Source of the DNA: Gammaproteobacteria bacterium
Lineage (GTDB): Bacteria; Pseudomonadota; Gammaproteobacteria; Pseudomonadales; Pseudohongiellaceae
Length of the DNA stretch: 5,462 nucleotides
Direction of reading: 5' to 3'
Assembly: GCA_003451715.1 (NCBI GenBank)
Contig: DMJN01000074.1
Span: forward strand, 8,192 to 13,653
Position 1 is the stretch's first letter, and each line of letters begins with the position of its first letter. A program made the position numbers and the translations under genes. The notes beneath the pieces are model-generated. The model worked only from the letters and a program-made list of their open reading frames with translations. It did no database searches and was not told the origin of the DNA. Shown here one piece after another: positions 1 to 5,462 of this stretch.

Positions 1-132
1 AGGGAATCGATTGGCGGACCACCGTGGTCGGTAGGTCCGTTTTTTTCCTTACTTGTTGCTACTTCCGCTGTTTGCATGGGCTACCCGGCGATGATTGCGC
101 TCTACACTTATTTTCAGGGACGAGGTGGGTAA
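1..132 (+). CDS. Possible C-terminal end of a membrane protein (partial)
   Basis: The frame starting at base 1 is open until a TAA at 130-132 and encodes 43 residues. It begins with a short Gly/Pro-rich stretch, followed by about 26 mostly hydrophobic residues (roughly from PFFSLLVA to IALYTYF) and a polar Gly/Arg tail. This is what the last transmembrane helix and cytoplasmic tail of an inner-membrane protein look like. The fragment is too short to assign a family. The call is uncertain: frame 3 is also open across this stretch, and the opposite strand has an ATG at 77-75 reading out of the window with a hydrophilic product. The + strand is preferred because every other gene here reads that way and because the hydrophobic segment is coherent. 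Confidence 0.35.
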   Translation, partial: RESIGGPPWSVGPFFSLLVATSAVCMGYPAMIALYTYFQGRGG

Positions 133-198
133 CATACTGAAATTTGGCGACATTGGTAAGCCCAGCCACGTTTTCATTGTGGCTATTGTGCCAGAATT

Positions 199-212
199 TT
201 GATCAAGATCAG
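199..212. promoter_or_regulatory. FNR/CRP-like binding site candidate
   Basis: TTGAT-CAAG-ATCAG matches the FNR/ANR consensus TTGAT-N4-ATCAA at nine of ten defined positions. It lies in the 239-base gap upstream of the secreted protein at 372. A weak -10-like TGGAAT at 235-240 would put the box centre about 41 bases before a transcription start near 247, the usual class II position. A second -10-like TAGAAT lies at 245-250. No good -35 box is visible. This is a pattern match only. The rest of the gap (133-371) shows no convincing gene or RNA. Confidence 0.3.
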
Positions 213-371
213 CAGAATATGTGTGGCTCAGGCCTGGAATACCGTAGAATGCCGGTTTCAGCGCTTATAGACGTACAAGCTGGGGCCGGATGTGCTAACG
301 TCGTCGGGCACAGCATCACAACACACCACTAGACATTTGCAATAGAAGATAGAGAAATTCAGGAGATAGTC

Positions 372-962
372 ATGTTAAGAAACAAGAGCTCACTGGTATT
401 GCTGGCTGCGGCATTGTTCGCTTCGAGCCACCTCGCAGCACAATCAGACCAGGCAATTATTGAAAAGGCATTGACGCCGCTACCGGAAGAACTGCGGGCG
501 GATGCAACAGTGTATCGCTATGATGACGATGGCAATCGTGTCACCCTCAAGGAAGGTAGCAATCAAGTCGAATGCACCCCCACCGACGAAGAAGGCTTTA
601 CCCGTTGCGGCCCGTCAGCACAGAGGGCACGCCGCGACCTGCAGGCCAAACTCAGGGCACAGGGATTGGAGGGAGAAGAGATGCAGATGGCAATGCAGAA
701 GGCCGAAGACGAGGGACGCATTCCGGCCCGAAAATTTGGTCAGATGGCTTACAGGCGCTTCGATACCCCCGAACGTATCATGTATCTGATGGTGGTTTCT
801 CTGCCTTTTGCTACTGCGGAAGAACTCGGCATGACCTCTGCTTTTGGGCGCGACAATGCCCTGGCAGGCAAAGGCACTCCCTTTATGATGCGTTCTGGAA
901 CTGCCGGTGCTCACCTGATGATTCCCATCAATGGCACCGAGATTTCCAATAAAGGGAACTAA
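372..962 (+). CDS. Small secreted protein of unknown function
   Basis: This gene encodes 196 residues. The ATG is supported by AGGAGA at 361-366. Residues 1-23 form a classical Sec signal peptide: a basic start (MLRNK), a Leu/Ala-rich core, and likely cleavage near LAA|Q, so the mature protein is periplasmic or secreted. The mature part has three visible zones. Residues about 40-81 contain TVYRYDDDG, then a GSN segment with two cysteines (C68 and C79) that could pair. Residues about 82-125 are a highly charged, helix-like stretch. The C-terminus (about 166-186) has KGTPFMM followed by GAHLMIPI. The order 'variable lead, G-x-N segment with Cys, late GTP and AHLMIP segment' resembles uncharacterised secreted bacterial proteins I recall, but no function is known to me. 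No catalytic motif is evident. The next gene begins about 150-190 bases downstream, so co-transcription is possible but not shown. Confidence 0.8.
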   Translation: MLRNKSSLVLLAAALFASSHLAAQSDQAIIEKALTPLPEELRADATVYRYDDDGNRVTLKEGSNQVECTPTDEEGFTRCGPSAQRARRDLQAKLRAQGLEGEEMQMAMQKAEDEGRIPARKFGQMAYRRFDTPERIMYLMVVSLPFATAEELGMTSAFGRDNALAGKGTPFMMRSGTAGAHLMIPINGTEISNKGN

Positions 963-1151
963 GCTGGAGCAACAGGAGACAGAGCACGGTTTTGCATTTT
1001 TGGAGCAAGAGCTGCTTAATCGTGGTCTGTCCCCAACACTGGTTGTTGGATTTCAGATGTGCATGCGCCCGCTTTCAACGCGGCTTGTATTGGCTTTGAG
1101 GGATCAATAGATTGATGAGAAAACAGCAATCTGTTCTGGCTGCTTGTTTCA

Positions 1152-2156
1152 ATGTGGCTGATGTTTGTTTTTCCAACAAGCGTAGCGCAACTCCCTTTCA
1201 GTGAACGACTACCCAAACAGCTACTGGACGTGGACGCCCCTTCGACACGGGTCGTCGGAGCAACCGGTGACATGGCGTATGTAGAGCGTGGTTGCCGCCC
1301 GGCGCTGCCCACTGCTGCAATCCGCTCTCGCATTGTAAACACGGTTGTGCAGGAATGGGCTTACTTCGGTTATAACATTCTGGATCTTACCCAGACCCGC
1401 GAATCTGATCCAAACTACACGCCACAGCGTTGGCGACGCGCACCTATCGATCCGCTGGAGGCGACCAGGGTGGCAAGCTCTATTGCAGGCCATTGGTCTA
1501 CAACACCATCCAGCGCATGGATTCTGGAGTGCCAAAATCAGTCCTGGAATTCACGGGGCAGCGGATCCCGTTGGCGCAATCCCTGGTCTGCAGCCTTCAT
1601 ATCCTGGGTCATGTGCGAGAGCGGGCTGGGTGACCCTCGCGTATTTCGTCGAGCCATTGCTCATCACAGCTACATCGATCAGGCGATAACGGCCACGGAA
1701 GACGACGCGTCGATGGCGGCGTTTATGGCCCATGATCCTGGCGAATTTCCCATCCTGCCAGGGGGCCTGCTGTGCCGCAGCAGCAGACCAAATTACCAAT
1801 CCATCGCCGCGCGCCGGCAACAACTTGGTGAAGGGGCACGCACCCACTGCGACATTGTTGTCAATCTGGACAGCACAAACCGCCGCATCATGACCATAGG
1901 CGGCAACGTAAGAGGCTGGGTTCGGCTCAAATTATTGCCCGCCGAGATTAACGCCGACGGCCTGTTAGCGCCGGCGCCCTACAATGGCCGCCGCATCTTT
2001 GCCCATCTGAAATTGCAGGAAACCCCGGCAAATGACCACACGCTGGAGCAGAGTCCGACAGTACGATCGTTATTGTGCAATGAAAACCATGCCGGGCGCT
2101 TGTCGATCACAGATACCTTTTCAATCGAGTGTTCTAAATCTGTTAGTGCGGATTAG
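1152..2156 (+). CDS. Exported DUF2272-family protein (5' end uncertain)
   Basis: From ATG 1152 the product is 334 residues. Residues about 104-265 match what I know of DUF2272 (a domain resembling NlpC/P60-CHAP folds): PWSAAFISWVM at 144-154, AHHSYID at 170-176, a PGGLLC segment at 203-208, THCDIVV at 231-237 and IGGNVRGWVRL starting at 249. Family biochemistry is largely unknown; a cell-wall or amidase-like role is only inference. The position expected for a nucleophile holds S146 (WSAAF), H232 is the likely conserved His, and the usual Asp of a GDLxC motif is Gly (G205). ATG 1152 has no Shine-Dalgarno sequence and would give a stunted leader without a basic start. An ATG at 1115, preceded by GAGGG at 1098-1102, opens with MRK but is one base out of frame. 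Removing one A from the run at 1120-1123 would join it to this frame and give a complete signal peptide ending in PTSVAQ. The gene may therefore really start at 1115, with a frameshift or sequence error. Confidence 0.8.
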   Translation: MWLMFVFPTSVAQLPFSERLPKQLLDVDAPSTRVVGATGDMAYVERGCRPALPTAAIRSRIVNTVVQEWAYFGYNILDLTQTRESDPNYTPQRWRRAPIDPLEATRVASSIAGHWSTTPSSAWILECQNQSWNSRGSGSRWRNPWSAAFISWVMCESGLGDPRVFRRAIAHHSYIDQAITATEDDASMAAFMAHDPGEFPILPGGLLCRSSRPNYQSIAARRQQLGEGARTHCDIVVNLDSTNRRIMTIGGNVRGWVRLKLLPAEINADGLLAPAPYNGRRIFAHLKLQETPANDHTLEQSPTVRSLLCNENHAGRLSITDTFSIECSKSVSAD

Positions 2157-2194
2157 TTGACCCCCCAGGCCGGGAAGACGCAGACTGTGCGGTG

Positions 2195-2204
2195 TGGTAT
2201 ACCA
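2195..2204. promoter_or_regulatory. 10-base palindrome, possible GntR-type operator over an extended -10
   Basis: TGGTATACCA is a perfect palindrome in the 81-base gap before the hydrolase gene at 2238. Its TGGT/ACCA arms resemble operators of the FadR branch of GntR regulators, which includes lactate and glycolate regulators. The same bases read as an extended -10 element (TGG followed by TATACC at 2198-2203), so a repressor bound here could block the operon promoter. No good -35 box is visible, and short palindromes occur by chance, so this is a candidate only. Confidence 0.3.
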
Positions 2205-2226
2205 GACTTTAGAAAACAAGAAGAAC

Positions 2227-2230
2227 GAGG
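2227..2230 (+). promoter_or_regulatory. Ribosome binding site that fixes the hydrolase start
   Basis: GAGG lies seven bases before ATG 2238. The reading frame is open further back to a TTG at 2157, but that start has no Shine-Dalgarno sequence and would place 27 polar residues ahead of the signal peptide. The ATG is therefore the start. Confidence 0.7.
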
Positions 2231-2237
2231 ACGAACC

Positions 2238-3536
2238 ATGAACAGCAAATTCCCAAAAATCTTTTTGATCGCTGCAAGCATTTGCACCGTCAGCTTTGCC
2301 ATTGCTGCGGACAGTCTACCGCTTGTACAACCCGAGGAAGTTGGATTTTCATCCGAACAACTGAATAAAGTAGAAAGTTACTTTGCCAGCAGAGTCGAGA
2401 ATGGCGAAATAGCCGGCATGGTCACCTTAGTGGCCCGCCACGGAAAAATCGCCCATTTCAGCGCCGTGGGCTATCAGGATGCGGAACAGGAAATTCCCAT
2501 GGAGAAGGGCACGCTGTTTCGTGTCTATTCCATGACCAAGCCAATCGTCTCAACCGCACTGATGATGTTGTATCAGGACGGCCTGTTCCAGCTGACCGAT
2601 CCGTTATCCAAGTTCATCCCGGAATTTGCCGACCTGCGCGTATTGCGATCTCCTAACGGACCGCTGGATGAAACCGTTGCCATGCAGCGGCAACCTACGG
2701 TGCAGGATATCTTGCGGCACACCGCTGGTTTTTCCCATTGCCTGGGCAACAGTGAATACGATAGGGCTTGTGTCGAGCTCGGTTTATTCAGCCCGGAAAC
2801 TTCACTGGAAGAAATGATGACTGCCCTGTCAAACATTCCGCTGATGAACCAACCGGGTTCCCAGTGGCGCTACAGCGTCGGGCCCGATGTCGCGCTGAGA
2901 CTAGTGGAAGTAATCTCCGGCATGTCTGCCGACGACTACCTGGAACAGAAAATGTTCGCCCCGCTCGGTATGACTGATACCGGCTACGTGGTCAATTCAG
3001 ACAATGCCCATCGCCTGTCTCCTATTCACTGGAAGAAAGACGGCGAGTTTGTACCCATAGACGAAGCCCACGGCAGACCGCCCGGTGGAGTGCTCTCTCA
3101 GCCCTGGTCAGTCAACAGTTATACCTTTGACCACGAATACAAAGGCGGCAGCCTGGGCCTGGTGTCTACCACCGAAGATTATTTTCGCTTTGCACAGGCC
3201 ATGCTTAACGGCGGTGAGCTGAACGGAGAACGCATTCTCGGCCCGAAGACTGTTGAGTTCATGAGCAGAAATCACCTGAACGAACAACAAGCCAGTACCT
3301 TCTCCCCTGCCCTCGGCTTTGGCCTGGGTTTCGCAATGGTTAAAGATCCAAGCCGCGCGGGCTATCCCGCCTCAGAAGGCACTTTCTACTGGTCCGGCGC
3401 TGCAGCCACCAACTTCTGGATAGATCCGGTTGAAGACATCGTCGTTGTGTCGATGACTCAACACATGGGCGTCAGAGGCACTGGTGCACTGCGCGGCGAA
3501 TTAAGCGCCCTGGTTTATGGCGCTCTTATAGAATAG
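2238..3536 (+). CDS. Secreted serine hydrolase, beta-lactamase class C/esterase superfamily
   Basis: The product has 432 residues. It starts with a Sec signal peptide (MNSKFPK, a hydrophobic core, AIA cleavage site near residue 23), so it acts in the periplasm or outside the cell. The class C beta-lactamase-like fold (Pfam Beta-lactamase, PF00144) spans about residues 35-430. The catalytic motif S98-M-T-K101 holds the acylating serine and general-base lysine, within FRVYSMTKP. DILRHTAGF follows at 157-165. Y212-S-V is the second motif (Tyr of YxN/YSx), and WSGA at 385-388 sits where the third motif (KTG, HxG or WGG in relatives) is found. This arrangement is typical of esterases, D-amino peptidases and related hydrolases rather than true beta-lactamases, so the substrate cannot be read from sequence. 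C168 and C178 in the loop after the HTAGF motif could form a disulfide in the periplasm. The gene leads a probable operon: the next start is 33 bases beyond its stop. Confidence 0.92.
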   Translation: MNSKFPKIFLIAASICTVSFAIAADSLPLVQPEEVGFSSEQLNKVESYFASRVENGEIAGMVTLVARHGKIAHFSAVGYQDAEQEIPMEKGTLFRVYSMTKPIVSTALMMLYQDGLFQLTDPLSKFIPEFADLRVLRSPNGPLDETVAMQRQPTVQDILRHTAGFSHCLGNSEYDRACVELGLFSPETSLEEMMTALSNIPLMNQPGSQWRYSVGPDVALRLVEVISGMSADDYLEQKMFAPLGMTDTGYVVNSDNAHRLSPIHWKKDGEFVPIDEAHGRPPGGVLSQPWSVNSYTFDHEYKGGSLGLVSTTEDYFRFAQAMLNGGELNGERILGPKTVEFMSRNHLNEQQASTFSPALGFGLGFAMVKDPSRAGYPASEGTFYWSGAAATNFWIDPVEDIVVVSMTQHMGVRGTGALRGELSALVYGALIE

Positions 3537-3569
3537 CAATCAAATCTACGTCTCCACTGGAGGATCAAC

Positions 3570-4787
3570 ATGTTCCAACGCCGTGAGTTTCTCAAATTCC
3601 TCGCCGCCAGCCCCCTGCTTACCAACTACTCTGCCTTTGCACAGGAGGTGGAAGAAACCTTGGGGGAGCGTCTAACCGACCCTTCAGAGATAATCAACGT
3701 GTGGGAGATGGAAGCGGTGGCCCGTGCCAAAGTGCCCCCTGCCCATATGGGCTATCTGCTTACCGGGGTCGATAGTGATGAGACCTTAAGGGCTAATCGT
3801 GAAGGTTTTACCCGCTTTCAAATTCGCCCTCGCCGTCTGGTGGATGTGAGTAGCACCGACATGTCGGTCAACGTGCTAGGCGCTGAAGCCGACTCTCCAT
3901 TTTTTCTCTGTCCCCTAGGCAGCCAGGGGGCTTTCCACGCCGACGCAGAACTGGGTTCCGCCAGAGCGGCCGCGGCCAAGAATCACCAGATGATATTGTC
4001 CACCATGTCTTCAACTCCCATCGAAGCGGTAGCAGAAGCCCGGGACAATCCGCTGTGGTTTCAACTGTATGTCGCCACTCCCTGGGAAAATTCCGCAACC
4101 ATGCTACGGCGAGCAGAAGCCGCCGGTTGCACCGCCGTAGCCCTGACTATTGACCTGCCTGCAGGTCGTAACACGGAAACCGATCAACTGATGGCTCGGG
4201 AAGACGACAGGGACTGTGCTGAATGTCATAGCCCGCCACGACTCAAGCCAGCCTTCGACGGATTGAACATGCGCGGCTTCGGTGTAATGAATAATGCTGC
4301 CATGACCTGGGATGTGATTGGTCAGATGAAAGAAGTCACCAATATGAAAGTCATTATTAAGGGTATTGAAGTGGGTAGTGATGCGGCACTGGCTGTTCAA
4401 TATGGCGCCGATGGCATCATCGTATCCAATCATGGGGGCCGGGCGACCGAGACCGGGCGAAGCACTATCGAATGCTTACCGGAAGTCATCGCTGCCGTAA
4501 ACGGTCGGATTCCAGTCATTATCGATGGCGGTATTCGCAGGGGCACCGATGCATACAAGGCACTGGCTTTGGGAGCATCGGCGGTTGGCATAGGGCGACC
4601 TTATGTGTGGGGGCTTGGGGCATTTGGTCAGGCCGGTGTCGAGCGGGTGCTGGAATTATTGAATCGTGAGTTGGCGATAACCATGCGAGGCAGTGGCACA
4701 CCTACTATTGCTGATATTGGCGCTTCCTATGTTCACGATGTGGGGCATAGGGTGCCGCGGGGCAAGTTGGGTAGGGATCTTCTTTAA
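3570..4787 (+). CDS. Tat-exported FMN-dependent alpha-hydroxy-acid dehydrogenase/oxidase
   Basis: The product has 405 residues, and GGAGG at 3559-3563 supports the ATG. The N-terminus QRREFLKF is a twin-arginine motif followed by a short hydrophobic stretch and an AFA cleavage site near residue 24, so the folded flavoprotein is probably sent to the periplasm. The rest is a full-length FMN_dh TIM barrel of the glycolate oxidase/L-lactate dehydrogenase family. By alignment to spinach glycolate oxidase, the key residues are Y62 (Y24), Y167 in FQLY (Y129), D195 in LTID (D157), K264 in IKG (K230), and H288 and R291 in SNHGGR (H254, R257). The FMN phosphate site is DGGIRRGTD (319-327) and GIGRP (340-344). 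It should oxidise an L-alpha-hydroxy acid to the keto acid; the substrate and electron acceptor are unknown. Oddities: the usual QLD after SNHGGR is ATE, and the variable active-site loop carries C216-A-E-C219-H220, a CXXCH sequence. It lies 33 bases after one serine hydrolase and 15 bases before another. Confidence 0.93.
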   Translation: MFQRREFLKFLAASPLLTNYSAFAQEVEETLGERLTDPSEIINVWEMEAVARAKVPPAHMGYLLTGVDSDETLRANREGFTRFQIRPRRLVDVSSTDMSVNVLGAEADSPFFLCPLGSQGAFHADAELGSARAAAAKNHQMILSTMSSTPIEAVAEARDNPLWFQLYVATPWENSATMLRRAEAAGCTAVALTIDLPAGRNTETDQLMAREDDRDCAECHSPPRLKPAFDGLNMRGFGVMNNAAMTWDVIGQMKEVTNMKVIIKGIEVGSDAALAVQYGADGIIVSNHGGRATETGRSTIECLPEVIAAVNGRIPVIIDGGIRRGTDAYKALALGASAVGIGRPYVWGLGAFGQAGVERVLELLNRELAITMRGSGTPTIADIGASYVHDVGHRVPRGKLGRDLL

Positions 4788-4802
4788 GACGGGGACTGTA
4801 CC

Positions 4803-5294
4803 ATGACTGCAAATATCCTGGCAGTAAACATTAGACTCATCACCTTTGTCCTGGTCATGCTGGGTGGCATCGCAACCGTTGTAGCGGATGCGCCTACCAT
4901 CGATCCCGCCGATGATGCCCGCTATCTAGGGCCCATCGAAGACCTCTATGCCTGGACCCCGGAACAGATCGTGGCGGGTTTCCGTAACATGGATAAGATC
5001 CTTCCCACACGTGGAATCATGACCGGAGAAGCGGTTCTCCCGTTATCTCTGGATCTGGTTAACCTGGACGATACGGTGATTCGGTCCGGGGCAACTACCC
5101 TGACCCTGGATGAATATTTCAAGCGGCAGAGTGTCGCAGGATTGTTGGTCATCAAGGATGGCAAGATCGCCTACGAGCGCTATGGACTTGGCAATACCCA
5201 GGACACTCGCTGGGTGTCATTCTCCGTCGCAAAATCCGTCACTTCCATGCTGGTAGGCGCTGCGGTTCACGATGGCTATATCGAGAGTATCGAT
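4803..5294 (+). pseudogene. Second exported serine hydrolase, truncated by an insertion sequence
   Basis: The open frame runs to TAG 5325-5327 (174 residues), but hydrolase sequence stops at residue 164 (IESID). It has a Sec-type leader (hydrophobic core about residues 12-27, cleavage near VVA|D), a lead region with AGFRNMDKILPTR (58-70), then GLLVIKDGKIAYERYG (113-128) and the catalytic motif S141-V-A-K144 in VSFSVAKSVTSM. This is the N-terminal part of a beta-lactamase-fold hydrolase of the NylB (6-aminohexanoate-dimer hydrolase)-like group. Intact relatives continue with an aspartate, a DYLP-like segment, a second Tyr motif and about 200 more residues. All of that is missing, so the product lacks most of its active site and should be inactive. 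The last ten codons (5295-5324) appear to be insertion-sequence DNA. The start has only a weak Shine-Dalgarno sequence (ACGGGGA at 4789-4795). The remaining 3' part may lie beyond the other end of the element. Confidence 0.78.
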
Positions 5295-5311
5295 TGTACC
5301 CCGTCAGCACC
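5295..5311 (+). repeat. Putative left terminal inverted repeat of the insertion sequence
   Basis: The segment starting TGTACCCCGTCAG sits exactly at the point where hydrolase sequence breaks off. Its TG start and C-rich beginning fit IS3-family termini. The inner limit is a guess, since the matching right repeat is not in the window. Confidence 0.4.
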
Positions 5312-5375
5312 TATGGAACAGATATAGCACGGGTTTAAAGGAGAGTTTTTGTTCATCCTAACGTGAGGAGTTGAG

Positions 5376-5462
5376 ATGAAACAGAAACAAGCAGAACGAC
5401 CCGCATCGTCAGAACGGATCATTCGTGACATCAAGCGCAAGACGCGTAAGCAATACAGTGCG
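5376..5462 (+). CDS. N-terminus of a transposase OrfA, IS3-like (partial)
   Basis: ATG 5376 follows GAGGAG by five bases. The frame stays open to the window edge and gives 29 residues. The sequence includes SERIIRDIKRKTRKQYSA, a basic lead that I recognise as the run-in to the helix-turn-helix domain (HTH_Tnp_1, PF01527) of IS3-family OrfA proteins, where it is usually followed by an EEKIRIV-like helix. OrfA binds the element ends, and in this family the active transposase is usually made by -1 frameshifting into a downstream OrfB that lies beyond the window. Assignment rests on a short stretch and on its position next to a gene break. Confidence 0.6.
   Translation, partial: MKQKQAERPASSERIIRDIKRKTRKQYSA

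Larger units (their letters stand above)
5295..5462 (+). mobile_element. Left end of an IS3-like insertion sequence (continues past the window)
   Basis: Hydrolase homology ends at base 5294, and the next bases begin TGTACCCC. A 5'-TG start is typical of IS3-family ends. About 80 non-coding bases follow, then a transposase-like gene with a strong ribosome binding site (GAGGAG, 5365-5370) at 5376. The target duplication, if present, would be the few bases just before 5295 (within TATCGAT). It cannot be confirmed because the right end is outside the window. Confidence 0.6.

Noticed and set aside
1..77. Minus-strand ATG at 77-75 reading off the window (starts MQTAEVATSKEK)
   Set aside because: Only 25 codons are visible, the ribosome binding site is weak, and it competes with a + strand frame that has a coherent hydrophobic segment. 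It cannot be excluded.
164..184. Hairpin AGCCAC / GTGGCT with a 9-base loop
   Set aside because: The stem has only six pairs and no T-run follows, so it is not convincing as a terminator.
144..332. 62-codon open frame between the possible membrane protein and the secreted protein
   Set aside because: It starts at TTG without a ribosome binding site, has no recognisable domain or signal, and overlaps the putative regulatory box.
1033..1049. Hairpin CCAACA / TGTTGG with a 5-base loop in the gap after the secreted protein
   Set aside because: The stem is short and not GC-rich, and it has no T-tract. It could be a chance fold; nothing else is evident in 963-1114.
1221..1847. Several nested frames on both strands inside the DUF2272 gene
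   Set aside because: They lack ribosome binding sites and known motifs, and the overlapping + frame shows family motifs along its length.
2157..2237. In-frame 27-codon extension of the serine hydrolase from TTG 2157
   Set aside because: It has no ribosome binding site and would bury the signal peptide. ATG 2238 with GAGG is better.
2573..4701. Nested frames on both strands inside the hydrolase and FMN enzyme genes
   Set aside because: They are shadows of genes whose catalytic motifs are intact; none has its own start signal or domain.
1..5462. CRISPR arrays, tRNA or rRNA genes, toxin-antitoxin or phage modules
   Set aside because: No regularly spaced repeats, tRNA-like folds or typical genes were seen on reading both strands.

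Overview
The window looks like a chromosomal accessory stretch from a Gram-negative bacterium, most likely a gammaproteobacterium (possibly marine or environmental). The clues are several Sec or Tat signal peptides, a DUF2272-type protein, Shine-Dalgarno-led genes on one strand and an IS3-like element. The taxonomic guess comes from protein style only. All convincing genes read on the + strand.

Layout: (1) Positions 1-132 may hold the C-terminal end of a membrane protein, followed by a 239-base non-coding gap containing an FNR/CRP-like half-palindrome. (2) Positions 372-962 encode a small secreted protein of unknown function. (3) Positions 1152-2156 (5' end uncertain, perhaps 1115) encode an exported DUF2272 protein; its signal peptide appears to be broken by one extra base. 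(4) From 2238 onward there is a tight gene series: a secreted beta-lactamase-fold serine hydrolase (2238-3536), a Tat-exported FMN-dependent alpha-hydroxy-acid dehydrogenase/oxidase (3570-4787), and a second, different exported serine hydrolase (from 4803). The second hydrolase is cut off about 150 codons after its signal peptide begins, a few residues past its catalytic SxxK motif, by the left end of an insertion sequence. The insertion sequence carries the start of a transposase gene at 5376 and runs off the window.

How the genes may work together: the gaps of 33 and 15 bases and the shared export signals suggest that the two hydrolases and the flavoenzyme form one operon acting outside the cytoplasm. 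A reasonable but untested model is that a hydrolase cleaves an ester, lactone or amide to release an alpha-hydroxy acid, and the FMN enzyme oxidises that acid to an alpha-keto acid. The flavoenzyme carries a CXXCH sequence in the loop near its active site. In an exported protein this raises the possibility of covalent heme c or of a metal site, and it is the most interesting single observation here. A 10-base perfect palindrome of the GntR operator type sits just ahead of the operon.
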